Positions 5,238 through 11,551 of a DNA stretch of 11,648 bases are shown piece by piece. This DNA comes from JBHHXR01 sp046757205 (lineage in GTDB: Bacteria > Pseudomonadota > Alphaproteobacteria > Rhodobacterales > Rhodobacteraceae): the NCBI GenBank assembly GCA_046757205.1, contig JBHHXR010000105.1, positions 1 through 11,648 of the forward strand, read 5' to 3'. How positions within the stretch are numbered: position 1 is the first letter of the stretch; each line of letters begins with the position of its first letter. The translations under genes and the position numbers were made by a program. Under the pieces are notes generated by a model. That model was not told the DNA's origin. It made no database searches and worked only from the letters and a program-made list of their open reading frames with translations.

Positions 5238-7316
5238 CTATTCGAGACTGTCGGCAAGCCGCGCCAGCGTGACGAACTCGGCGCGGTAACCGAACGGATC
5301 GGCGGCCTTGTTGCGCTCCGCCAGCGCCACGCTGTCGGCGATGGTCCAGCCGTTCATCAGCGTATCGCCGCGCAGCACCTGCCCGAACCCGGCCACGGCT
5401 GCGGCGAAGCGGACCTCGGAACCGAGCCCGGCATCGGCATCGGCATCCGGCCGCACCGGCGTCGTTATCAGGTTGCTGGTCGCTTCGCCCGGCCTCTTGT
5501 AGCGCAGTTTCACGAAGGCGTATTCGCCGTTGCCCGAAGGTTGCCGGCTCCCGGTCCCGTAACGCAGGTCATCGACCCTCACGGCGGGCGAGCCGACCGG
5601 CGTGATCTCGTAGATCGCGGTCACCGAGTGCCCGGCCCCGATCTCGCCGGCATCCACCCGGTCGTTGTTGAAATCCTCCCGCCGCAGCGCCCGCGTCTCG
5701 TAGCCGATCAGCCGGTACTCGGCGATCTCGGCGGGATTGAACTCGACCTGTATCTTGACGTCCTGCGCAATCGGGAAAAGCGCCCCGCCGACCTGCTCGA
5801 CCAGCACCTTCCGCGCCTCCGCCAGCGTGTCGATATAGGCCGCCTGGCCGTTGCCGTTCTGCGCCAGGGCCTGCATCAGCGCGTCGTTGTAGTTGCCGCG
5901 CCCGAAGCCCAGCACCGACAGGTAGACGCCGCTCTCGCGCTTCTTCTCGACGTACGCTTTCAGGTCGTCGGGATCGGATATCCCGACGTTGAAATCGCCG
6001 TCGGTGGCCAGGATTACCCGCGTCGTCGCATCGGTTTCCCCCGCCATCGCCTCGGCCACGCTGTAGGCCTGCTGAAGCCCGGCCTGCCCGGCGGTGGAAC
6101 CGCCGGCGCTCAGGCGGTTGAGGCTGTCGAGGATCTTGGCGCTGTCGCTGGCCGGGGTCGGCTCCAGAACGATCCCGGCGCTGCCCGCATAGGTCACGAT
6201 GGCGACGCGATCCTCCGGCTGCAGTTCGCCCAGCAGCAGCCGGAACGAGTTGACCAGGAGCGGCAGCTTGTTGGCGTCCTGCATCGAGCCCGAGGTGTCG
6301 ATCAGGAACACCAGGTTGACCGGCGGCCGCGCCTCGGCCGGCAAGTCGTAGCCCTTGATGCCGATATGCAGCAGTCTGGTGTCCTTGTTCCACGGCGTCT
6401 CGATCACCGAAACCGAGGTGGTGAACGGTGTCTCGGCGGTCTCCGGCACCGGGTAGGCGTAGGCGAAGTAGTTGATCAGCTCCTCGGTGCGGACCGCGTC
6501 GGCCACCGGCAGACGGCCCGCCATGATCGCCGATCGCGTATAGGCGTAGGAGGCGGTATCGACGTCTATCGAGAAGGTCGAAACCGGTTCCTCCGACGTT
6601 ATTTTCAGCGGGTTGGTCTCCACTTCGGGAAACCGCTCGGTATTCGCCTCCGGCATGACCGCCGGTTCGTCCTGCTGATAGGGCTGGCTGCCAACGATAC
6701 CGGCGCTTCGGTGGACGGTCTCCTGGGCGAGGGCCGGTGGAAGTCCGCTCTCCGTCTCGGCAACCCGGCCAAGCGCCGTCGGCCCGCCGGCCGGCGCTGC
6801 GGCACCTTCGCTCACGTCCGGCATCACGGCGATGGCGTAACCGTCGTTGACGGCGTCGGCCTCGGCCATTTCGCCCAGCGGGTCCTGCGTCGCCGGCGGC
6901 GCTGCGGTCCTGGCGGTCTTTTCCAGCCGCTGACGGACCACCGGTTTCGGTGCCGGAACCGGGGCCGGTTCCGGTTTTTCCGAAACCGCCGCCACCTCTT
7001 CGGGAACGACCACCGGAACCGGCGATTTCGAGATCTGGCCGGTGATGACCACCGCGACCGCGATCGTGGCAAGGCTGGCGGTCGCCAGCAGGGTTTGCCG
7101 ATTGGAAAATTTCAGCAGCATGTTGTGCACTCCTCGTGAAATGAAGGCCCCGGTTCGGGCCGGATCACGAGTAGGACGCGCCGGGCGCGCCGATCCTTGG
7201 AATTTCTCGTCGAAGGCGGCCATGCCGGCATCGATGGCGCGCTTGCGCGCCTCGTCGCCGGCCTCGGGCGCCGCCGTGCTCAATTCCCGGCGCAGTCTTT
7301 CAAGCTCCGTTGTCAT
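5238..7316 (-). CDS. YfbK-like membrane-anchored von Willebrand A protein
   Basis: The 692-residue protein has a cytoplasmic N-terminal region (1-70, charged, starting MTTELERLRRELS), one TM segment (about 74-94), a Pro/Ala/Glu-rich linker (95-230), a vWF N-terminal domain (about 235-310, with STFSIDVDTASYA and ELINYF), a vWA domain (about 333-510) and a C-terminal DUF3520-like domain. The metal-ion-dependent adhesion site is intact: DTSGSM from Asp340, Thr408 in GGSTAG, Asp439 in ATDGDFN. This order matches YfbK/BatA-like family proteins. The C-terminal bulk should be periplasmic and bind a protein ligand through the metal site. Its ATG overlaps the sigma-factor stop (ATGA, 7313-7316), so the two are translationally coupled. 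An internal ATG at 7121 has a stronger Shine-Dalgarno and may give a shorter form. Confidence 0.92.
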   Translation of the reverse strand: MTTELERLRRELSTAAPEAGDEARKRAIDAGMAAFDEKFQGSARPARPTRDPARTGAFISRGVHNMLLKFSNRQTLLATASLATIAVAVVITGQISKSPVPVVVPEEVAAVSEKPEPAPVPAPKPVVRQRLEKTARTAAPPATQDPLGEMAEADAVNDGYAIAVMPDVSEGAAAPAGGPTALGRVAETESGLPPALAQETVHRSAGIVGSQPYQQDEPAVMPEANTERFPEVETNPLKITSEEPVSTFSIDVDTASYAYTRSAIMAGRLPVADAVRTEELINYFAYAYPVPETAETPFTTSVSVIETPWNKDTRLLHIGIKGYDLPAEARPPVNLVFLIDTSGSMQDANKLPLLVNSFRLLLGELQPEDRVAIVTYAGSAGIVLEPTPASDSAKILDSLNRLSAGGSTAGQAGLQQAYSVAEAMAGETDATTRVILATDGDFNVGISDPDDLKAYVEKKRESGVYLSVLGFGRGNYNDALMQALAQNGNGQAAYIDTLAEARKVLVEQVGGALFPIAQDVKIQVEFNPAEIAEYRLIGYETRALRREDFNNDRVDAGEIGAGHSVTAIYEITPVGSPAVRVDDLRYGTGSRQPSGNGEYAFVKLRYKRPGEATSNLITTPVRPDADADAGLGSEVRFAAAVAGFGQVLRGDTLMNGWTIADSVALAERNKAADPFGYRAEFVTLARLADSLE
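7119..7135 (-). promoter_or_regulatory. Internal ribosome binding site and ATG in the vWA gene
   Basis: Minus-strand GAGGAG (7135-7130) lies 8 nt before an in-frame ATG at 7121, which is Met66 of the vWA protein and the first residue before its membrane segment. This is a better match to the ribosome than anything before ATG 7316. Initiation here would give a 627-residue form lacking the cytoplasmic N-terminal region. Which start dominates cannot be read from sequence. Confidence 0.45.
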
Positions 7317-7861
7317 CGCAGCATCTCCTCGCGGACGGCCATCTCGCGCAGGTGGTTCTTCACCTCGCTCATCCGCCAGCTCACCGTGCCCTCCGACACT
7401 TCAAGAGCGGTCGCCGCCTCCGCATGGGTCATGTCCTCGCCGAGCACCAGCGCCACGGTTTCGCGCAGTTTGGGCGGCAGCACCGCCATCGCCGCGTACA
7501 GCCATTCGAGATCGCTCCGCTTCCCGCCGGTTTCCGCGCGCGCCAGAACTTCCGCCTCGCCCCAGGCCTCGGCCTTCCTGCGGTCGCGCCGCCGGCTGCG
7601 GATCAGGTCGCGGCAGCGGTTGACGACCAGCCGGTGCAGCCACGTGGCGAAGCGCGCCCGCCCGCCGAACGACGCCAGCTTGCCGGGCAGCGCCTCGCAC
7701 ACCGCCTGCGCCACGTCCTCGGCATCGGCGCGGTCGCCCAGAACGCGGAAGCTGACCCGGAAGATCCGCTGGTAATGCCGCTCCAGCAGGCTGCGGAACG
7801 CCTGCCGGTCGCCGTTGGCGGCCAGCGCCGCCAGTGCTTCGTCGCTCGTTTCCATGCGCAT
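7313..7861 (-). CDS. ECF-type RNA polymerase sigma factor
   Basis: This 182-residue sigma-70 family protein has only regions 2 and 4. Region 2 spans about residues 18-91, with HYQRIFRVSFRVLGDRADAEDVAQ and the WLHRLVVNRCRDLIR helix; region 4 spans about 118-175, with LPPKLRETVALVLGEDMTHAE and the HTH EVSEGTVSWRMSEVKNHLR. The frame is open to 7987, but ATG 7861 has AAGG (7870-7867) 5 nt upstream and gives the family's usual N-terminus; ATG 7855 is an alternative. It directs RNA polymerase to a small regulon. No classical anti-sigma gene is adjacent; the coupled membrane vWA protein is the only visible candidate partner. The dyad and GGGAAT upstream suggest autoregulation. Confidence 0.92.
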   Translation of the reverse strand: MRMETSDEALAALAANGDRQAFRSLLERHYQRIFRVSFRVLGDRADAEDVAQAVCEALPGKLASFGGRARFATWLHRLVVNRCRDLIRSRRRDRRKAEAWGEAEVLARAETGGKRSDLEWLYAAMAVLPPKLRETVALVLGEDMTHAEAATALEVSEGTVSWRMSEVKNHLREMAVREEMLR

Positions 7862-7879
7862 TTGTACCTTGGACGCCGC

Positions 7880-7908
7880 AGACTGCGCCATCCTTGGGAA
7901 AATTCCCA
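7880..7908 (-). promoter_or_regulatory. Candidate autoregulated ECF promoter with dyad
   Basis: Upstream of the sigma gene lies the inverted repeat TGGGAA-AA-TTCCCA (7895-7908). Read on the minus strand it contains GGGAAT, close to the GGAAC/GGAAT -35 that many ECF sigma factors use, and GTCT at 7883-7880 about 17-18 nt further on resembles the usual -10. A start near 7873 would leave a leader of about a dozen bases with the AAGG site. A second dyad, GCCCGG-CT-CCGGGC, sits at 7922-7935. No activity is shown by sequence alone. Confidence 0.35.
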
Positions 7909-8013
7909 GTGCGCCGGCTGCGCCCGGCTCCGGGCTGTTGCACGGACACCGCCCTTGACGGCGCCACCTTGCCGTCCGGCCTGCCATCTGTTCTCTTCGA
8001 GGCGCGAGGAAAC

Positions 8014-8997
8014 ATGACGCAGGCGATCAATCTCGTTGCCGTGGCGCAGGCCGGACGGCTGCAATACGAGGCTCTGCTGCTGGCGGCATCGTTGCGGGCC
8101 GCAGGCGGGGAAGGCGTCCGGCTATGGCTGGCCGAGCCGCAGCCGGGGCCGGAATGGGACGCCGACCCGCGCATCGACGACGCCGAATTGCGCGCCATGC
8201 TGGGCGATCTCGGCGCCCGCATCGTGCCGTTCCGGGCGCCGGAATTCGGCGCGCGCTACCCCCACGGCAACAAGATCGTCGCGCCCTCGGTGCTGCCGGA
8301 GGGCGAGCCGTTCGTGTTTCTCGACACCGACACGCTCGTCCTCGCGCCGCTGACGGGCGTGCCCTTCGATTTCGCCCGGCCCACCGCCTCGCTGCGGCGC
8401 GAGGGGACTTGGCCGAATCCCGATGTGGCGGGCTTCGGCCTCGAGCGGATCTGGGCGGCGCTATACCGCAGGTTCGGCCTCGATTTCGAAGCCTCGCTCG
8501 ACCCGGCCTTCCCGGCACATGACTGGCGGCGCTACCTCTACTTCAACGCCGGGTTCTTCTTCTACCGCTGCCCACGGGTATTCTCGCGGACCTTCCGCGA
8601 ATTCGCGCTGGCCATCCGCGACGACCCGCCGCCCGAACTCGCCGGCCAGAAGCTCGACCCCTGGCTCGACCAGGCGGCGCTGCCGCTGGTGATCCACGCC
8701 CTCGGCGGCGGCCGCGGAACGCTGCCGCCGGGGCTGATGGACGGCAGCGTCACCTGCCACTACCGCGCCATGCCGCTGCTTTACGCCCGCGAGCGCCGCG
8801 AGGTCATCGAAACGCTGGAGACGGTCGCCGCCCCCAACCGGATCAAGAAGATTCTGAAGCGCCACGAGCCCTTCCGCCGGTTCGTCTACCAGGGCATGGG
8901 CGCGCGCGCCGGCGCGCTTTTCGACGGGCGGGCAGCGCCGGCCAACGAGGCCGGCTATCGAAAGACGCTGAAATCCTCCGGCCTCTGGCTGCGCTGA
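8014..8997 (+). CDS. GT-A-fold glycosyltransferase-like protein
   Basis: This 327-residue protein shows features of GT-A glycosyltransferases, closest in style to family 8: a hydrophobic strand leading to FVFLDTDTLVL (Asp104-Thr-Asp106, the metal/nucleotide-sugar DxD), YLYFNAGFFFYR at about 175-185 and WLDQAALPLV at about 217-226. No signal peptide or TM segment is visible, so it is probably cytosolic. Donor and acceptor cannot be told. I chose ATG 8014, after GAGGA at 8006-8010; the frame extends back to 7834 but that part overlaps the sigma promoter region. It is a single gene, divergent from the sigma operon. Family assignment is by motif and moderate. Confidence 0.72.
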   Translation: MTQAINLVAVAQAGRLQYEALLLAASLRAAGGEGVRLWLAEPQPGPEWDADPRIDDAELRAMLGDLGARIVPFRAPEFGARYPHGNKIVAPSVLPEGEPFVFLDTDTLVLAPLTGVPFDFARPTASLRREGTWPNPDVAGFGLERIWAALYRRFGLDFEASLDPAFPAHDWRRYLYFNAGFFFYRCPRVFSRTFREFALAIRDDPPPELAGQKLDPWLDQAALPLVIHALGGGRGTLPPGLMDGSVTCHYRAMPLLYARERREVIETLETVAAPNRIKKILKRHEPFRRFVYQGMGARAGALFDGRAAPANEAGYRKTLKSSGLWLR

Positions 8998-9181
8998 ACG
9001 GCCGCCGTGGCTACCGGCCAACCCACGCCCAAAACAGGATATTTGAAGAACTCAGAATTCCCCCGCTCCCGGATTGCCGGTCGCGGCGGTCAGGCGGTGG
9101 CGCCCAGACCTTCTGGGTTCCGAAAATATCCCCGCCGGAGGCGGAATCCGCGCCCTTCCGGTTTGCCCAAAGGGCGCGAAT
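8998..9181. repeat. Intergenic region with paired GGATATTT motifs
   Basis: The 184 bp between the convergent glycosyltransferase and hisE genes has no gene. It holds two copies of a Rhodobacteraceae-style intergenic motif in opposite orientation: GGATATTT at 9037-9044 followed by GAAGAACTCAGAA, and on the minus strand GGATATTT at 9131-9124 followed by TCGGAACCCAGAA. Each lies just after a gene end on its own strand. I recall such motifs after GC-rich hairpins in Rhodobacteraceae. Confidence 0.5.
9123..9144 (-). terminator. Weak intrinsic terminator after hisE
   Basis: On the minus strand, CCGCC (9144-9140), a 3-nt loop and GGCGG (9136-9132) form a 5-bp GC stem, followed by GG and ATATTTT. 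It lies about 40 nt after the hisE stop and belongs to the conserved GGATATTT motif. The T-tract is short and broken, so efficiency is doubtful. Confidence 0.45.
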
Positions 9182-9499
9182 TCAGGCCTTTCGGTTGCGT
9201 TTCTCGTCGTGCCCCGACACGCCGTCGCGCCGCCCCAGTTCGTCGAGCACTTCTTGCAGCGCCACGCCGCGCGAGGCCAGCATCACCAGCAGGTGAAACA
9301 TCACGTCGGCCGCCTCGCGGACCAGGTTCTCGTGCTCGCCCTTGGCCGCCGCGATGATCGCCTCGACCGACTCTTCACCGAATTTCTCGGCGCATTTGCC
9401 GGATCCCCCGGCCAGCAGAGAGGCCACGTAGGAATCTTCCGGACCGGCCGATTTCCGCGCCTCGATGGTCCTCGCAAGGCGGGTCAGTACATCGCTCAT
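9182..9499 (-). CDS. hisE: Phosphoribosyl-ATP pyrophosphatase
   Basis: The 105-residue protein hydrolyses phosphoribosyl-ATP to phosphoribosyl-AMP, the second step of histidine biosynthesis, in the cytosol. It shows the family's all-helical MazG-like pattern: DSYVASLLAGG, the acidic metal-binding KFGEESVEAI and EAADVMFHLLVML. The length is that of a stand-alone HisE, without the HisI domain fused to it in many other bacteria. ATG 9499 follows the hisF stop (9501-9503) by a single base, so the two genes are coupled. It is the last gene of the his run, with a terminator-like hairpin after it. Confidence 0.95.
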   Translation of the reverse strand: MSDVLTRLARTIEARKSAGPEDSYVASLLAGGSGKCAEKFGEESVEAIIAAAKGEHENLVREAADVMFHLLVMLASRGVALQEVLDELGRRDGVSGHDEKRNRKA

Positions 9500-9500
9500 G

Positions 9501-10256
9501 TCAAATCCTCACCGCAATACCGGCCGCCGCCATGTGCGCCTTGGCCTCGCCGATCGTGTGGTCGCCGAAATGGAAGATCGAGGCGGCGAGCACCGCCGAA
9601 GCGTGCCCTTCCATCACCCCCTCGACCAGATGGTCGAGCGTGCCGACCCCGCCCGAGGCGATCACCGGGATGCCGACCGCATCCGATATCGCCCGCGTCA
9701 GCGGGATGTTGAAGCCCGCCCGCGTGCCGTCGCGGTCCATGGACGTCAGCAATATCTCGCCGGCGCCCTTTTGCTCCATCAGACGCGCGAACGCCACCGC
9801 GTCGATACCGGTCGCCTCCCGCCCGCCATGGGTGAAAATCTCGAAATGATCGCCGACGGATTTGGCGTCGATCGCCACCACGATGCATTGCGCCCCGAAT
9901 TTCCGCGCCGCCTCGCGCACGAAATCCGGGTCGCGCACGGCGGCGGTGTTGATCGACACCTTGTCGGCGCCGGCCAGCAGCAGGTTGCGGATATCCCCGA
10001 TGGTGCGCACGCCGCCGCCGATGGTCAGCGGCATGAAGCATTGCTCGGCGGTGCGCCGCGCCACGTTCAGGATGGTTCCCCGCCTCTCGTGGCTCGCCGT
10101 GATGTCGAGAAAGCACAACTCGTCGGCCCCGGCGGCGTCATAGGCCCTGGCCGCCTCCACCGGGTCGCCGGCGTCAACCAGATCGACGAAGTTCACGCCC
10201 TTCACGACGCGGCCGTCCCTGACGTCGAGGCAGGGGATGATGCGGGTCTTCAGCAT
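9501..10256 (-). CDS. hisF: Imidazole glycerol phosphate synthase, cyclase subunit
   Basis: This 251-residue TIM-barrel protein is the synthase half of the HisH-HisF enzyme, which makes imidazole glycerol phosphate and AICAR from PRFAR with ammonia from HisH. The catalytic aspartates are both present: Asp11 in IIPCLDVRDG and Asp130 in VVAIDAKS, plus phosphate-binding loops IGGGVRT and ASGGVGT. I chose ATG 10256 because MLKTRIIPCLDV is the family's standard start; the open frame continues to 10319 but the extra 21 residues look non-coding. There is no strong Shine-Dalgarno. No hisH is adjacent in this window. Confidence 0.96.
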   Translation of the reverse strand: MLKTRIIPCLDVRDGRVVKGVNFVDLVDAGDPVEAARAYDAAGADELCFLDITASHERRGTILNVARRTAEQCFMPLTIGGGVRTIGDIRNLLLAGADKVSINTAAVRDPDFVREAARKFGAQCIVVAIDAKSVGDHFEIFTHGGREATGIDAVAFARLMEQKGAGEILLTSMDRDGTRAGFNIPLTRAISDAVGIPVIASGGVGTLDHLVEGVMEGHASAVLAASIFHFGDHTIGEAKAHMAAAGIAVRI

Positions 10257-10325
10257 GGGCGCGGTTCCGGGCGGTTTCAGGCACGCCGCCTGTATCGCGC
10301 GCAAGAGCGGAAACGGCAATCCCCG

Positions 10326-10544
10326 TCAGGCGATCCGCCGGACGGCAGCGGCTCGATTCCCGGGCTCCTGCCGGCGCGGCAGGTTGGCGGCGCCGCGCAT
10401 GCCGCGCCGGTCGGCTTCGTTCTTCTCGCAGCCCTCGCAGTGGCGTTGCTTGTGGAACCTGAACGAATTGTCGGACCGGGCCGCCGGCTGGATGCCGGCG
10501 CAGGTGGCGAGCACCAGAAGCAGTGGAGCAGGGAAAAACCGCAT
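10326..10544 (-). CDS. Small exported two-cysteine protein inside the his run
   Basis: A 72-codon frame starts at ATG 10544 with AAGGA (10556-10552) 7 nt upstream. The product has a signal-like N-terminus (MRFFPAPLLLVLATCAG, about residues 1-23), then HKQRHCEGCEKNEADRRGM with a CxxC pair, and a basic C-terminal tail. LATC is a poor lipobox, so a signal peptidase I substrate is more likely than a lipoprotein. It sits between hisA (132 nt upstream) and hisF (69 nt downstream) in the same direction. A stem-loop covers its ribosome binding site. I do not recognise it; the signal sequence and ribosome binding site support it as real. Confidence 0.6.
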   Translation of the reverse strand: MRFFPAPLLLVLATCAGIQPAARSDNSFRFHKQRHCEGCEKNEADRRGMRGAANLPRRQEPGNRAAAVRRIA

Positions 10545-10552
10545 GGGACCAT

Positions 10553-10595
10553 CCTTTCGCGCTGTCGGCAAACATGGGGGCTTGCCCGCGAAAGG
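10553..10595 (-). promoter_or_regulatory. Strong leader hairpin covering the small gene's ribosome binding site
   Basis: In the minus-strand RNA, CCTTTCGCG (10595-10587) pairs perfectly with CGCGAAAGG (10561-10553), and inside it GGCAA pairs with TTGCC (10586-10582 and 10571-10567), with a 10-nt loop and a one-sided 5-nt bulge. That is 14 base pairs in all. The 3' arm includes the AAGG of the downstream gene's Shine-Dalgarno. It may control translation of the small gene, protect an mRNA end, or separate hisA from hisF expression. Confidence 0.6.
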
Positions 10596-10675
10596 TGGTG
10601 GCTGGCGTGCCCGCCGGCAATGCGGGGCGGCATGACGATCGTTCACTTCATGGTTTACGCCCGTTACCCGAAATG

Positions 10676-11404
10676 TCAGTCCGCCCCGCGCAGCAAGGCC
10701 ATGGCCGCGCCAATTTCGATCGCCCCGTCGTAGATCGCCCGCCCCGAGATCGCCCCGTCGAGCGCCGCGCCGCAGTCGCGCAGCGCCCGCAGGTCGGCCA
10801 TACAGGACACCCCGCCCGAAGCGATCACCGGGATCGACACCGCTCGCGCCAGCGCCGCCGTCGCCGCCACGTTCGGCCCGCCCATGGCGCCGTCGCGCTC
10901 GATATCGGTGTAGATGATCACCGCCACGCCGGCGTCCTCGAAGCGCCGCGCCAGGTCGGGCGCGGCGATATCCGTGGTCTCCGCCCAACCCCCGACCGCG
11001 ACGCGGCCGCCGCGCGCGTCTATCCCCACCGCCACCCTGCCGGGAAAGGCCCGCGCCGCCGCGCGCACCAGCGCCGGGTCGCGCACCGCCACGGTGCCGA
11101 GGATCACCCGCGACAGGCCCTTGGCCAGCCAGCCCTCGATGGTCGCCATGTCGCGGACGCCGCCGCCCAGTTGCACCGGCACCGACACCGCCGCCAGGAT
11201 CGCCTCGACCGCCGCCGCGTTCACCGGCGCCCCGGCGAAAGCGCCGTTCAGGTCCACCAGATGCAGCCATTCGCAGCCGGCGTCCTGACAGCTGCGGGCC
11301 TGCGCCGCCGGGTCGTCGCTGAACACGGTGGCCTGCGCCATCTCGCCTTTCAGCAGGCGCACGCACTGGCCGTCCTTGAGGTCGATGGCGGGGTAGAGGA
11401 TCAT
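10676..11404 (-). CDS. hisA: ProFAR isomerase
   Basis: The 242-residue TIM-barrel enzyme isomerises ProFAR to PRFAR, the fourth step of histidine biosynthesis, feeding HisF. The two-fold repeated barrel is clear: Asp8 in YPAIDLKDG, Asp129 in VAVGIDARGG, phosphate loops LGGGVRD and ASGGVSC, and YTDIERDGAMGG. The length is normal. ATG 11404 is the only good start, with a modest AGG about 6 nt before it. It leads the minus-strand run; hisH or hisB, often upstream in relatives, are replaced here by a divergent gene. Confidence 0.96.
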   Translation of the reverse strand: MILYPAIDLKDGQCVRLLKGEMAQATVFSDDPAAQARSCQDAGCEWLHLVDLNGAFAGAPVNAAAVEAILAAVSVPVQLGGGVRDMATIEGWLAKGLSRVILGTVAVRDPALVRAAARAFPGRVAVGIDARGGRVAVGGWAETTDIAAPDLARRFEDAGVAVIIYTDIERDGAMGGPNVAATAALARAVSIPVIASGGVSCMADLRALRDCGAALDGAISGRAIYDGAIEIGAAMALLRGAD

Positions 11405-11436
11405 GTCTTGCCTGCCGGTTTCACCGTTGCTGCCGC

Positions 11437-11465
11437 CTGTTAACGCCAGAGCGGGCGGATTGCAA
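11437..11465 (-). promoter_or_regulatory. Candidate hisA promoter
   Basis: On the minus strand TTGCAA (11465-11460) and TAACAG (11442-11437) are 17 bp apart, a reasonable -35/-10 pair for the housekeeping sigma factor. Transcription would start near 11430, about 26 nt before the hisA ATG. The -10 match is only 3 of 6. Confidence 0.35.
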
Positions 11466-11551
11466 AACTGTCGGGGCCGCGGGGCGACCGGAAGTGTTGA
11501 CGTCCATGGCGGGGATACAGGAGATCGGCTTGATCCGTCAGGGAGCAGAAT

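Noticed and set aside
4923..7139. A 738-residue plus-strand open frame
   Set aside because: It is antisense to the vWA and permease genes, is rich in Arg, Gly, His and Gln as GC-rich shadow frames are, and shows no domain; the minus-strand proteins have clear motifs.
10174..10620. A 148-residue minus-strand frame between hisA and hisF
   Set aside because: It overlaps the start of hisF and the small exported gene in another frame, has no signal or domain, and is Arg/Ala/Pro-rich like other shadow frames.
9465..10733. A 422-residue plus-strand open frame
   Set aside because: It is antisense to hisE, hisF and part of hisA, which are unmistakable.
11497..11502. TTGACG as -35 for the divergent exported gene
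   Set aside because: No acceptable -10 lies 16-18 bp downstream.
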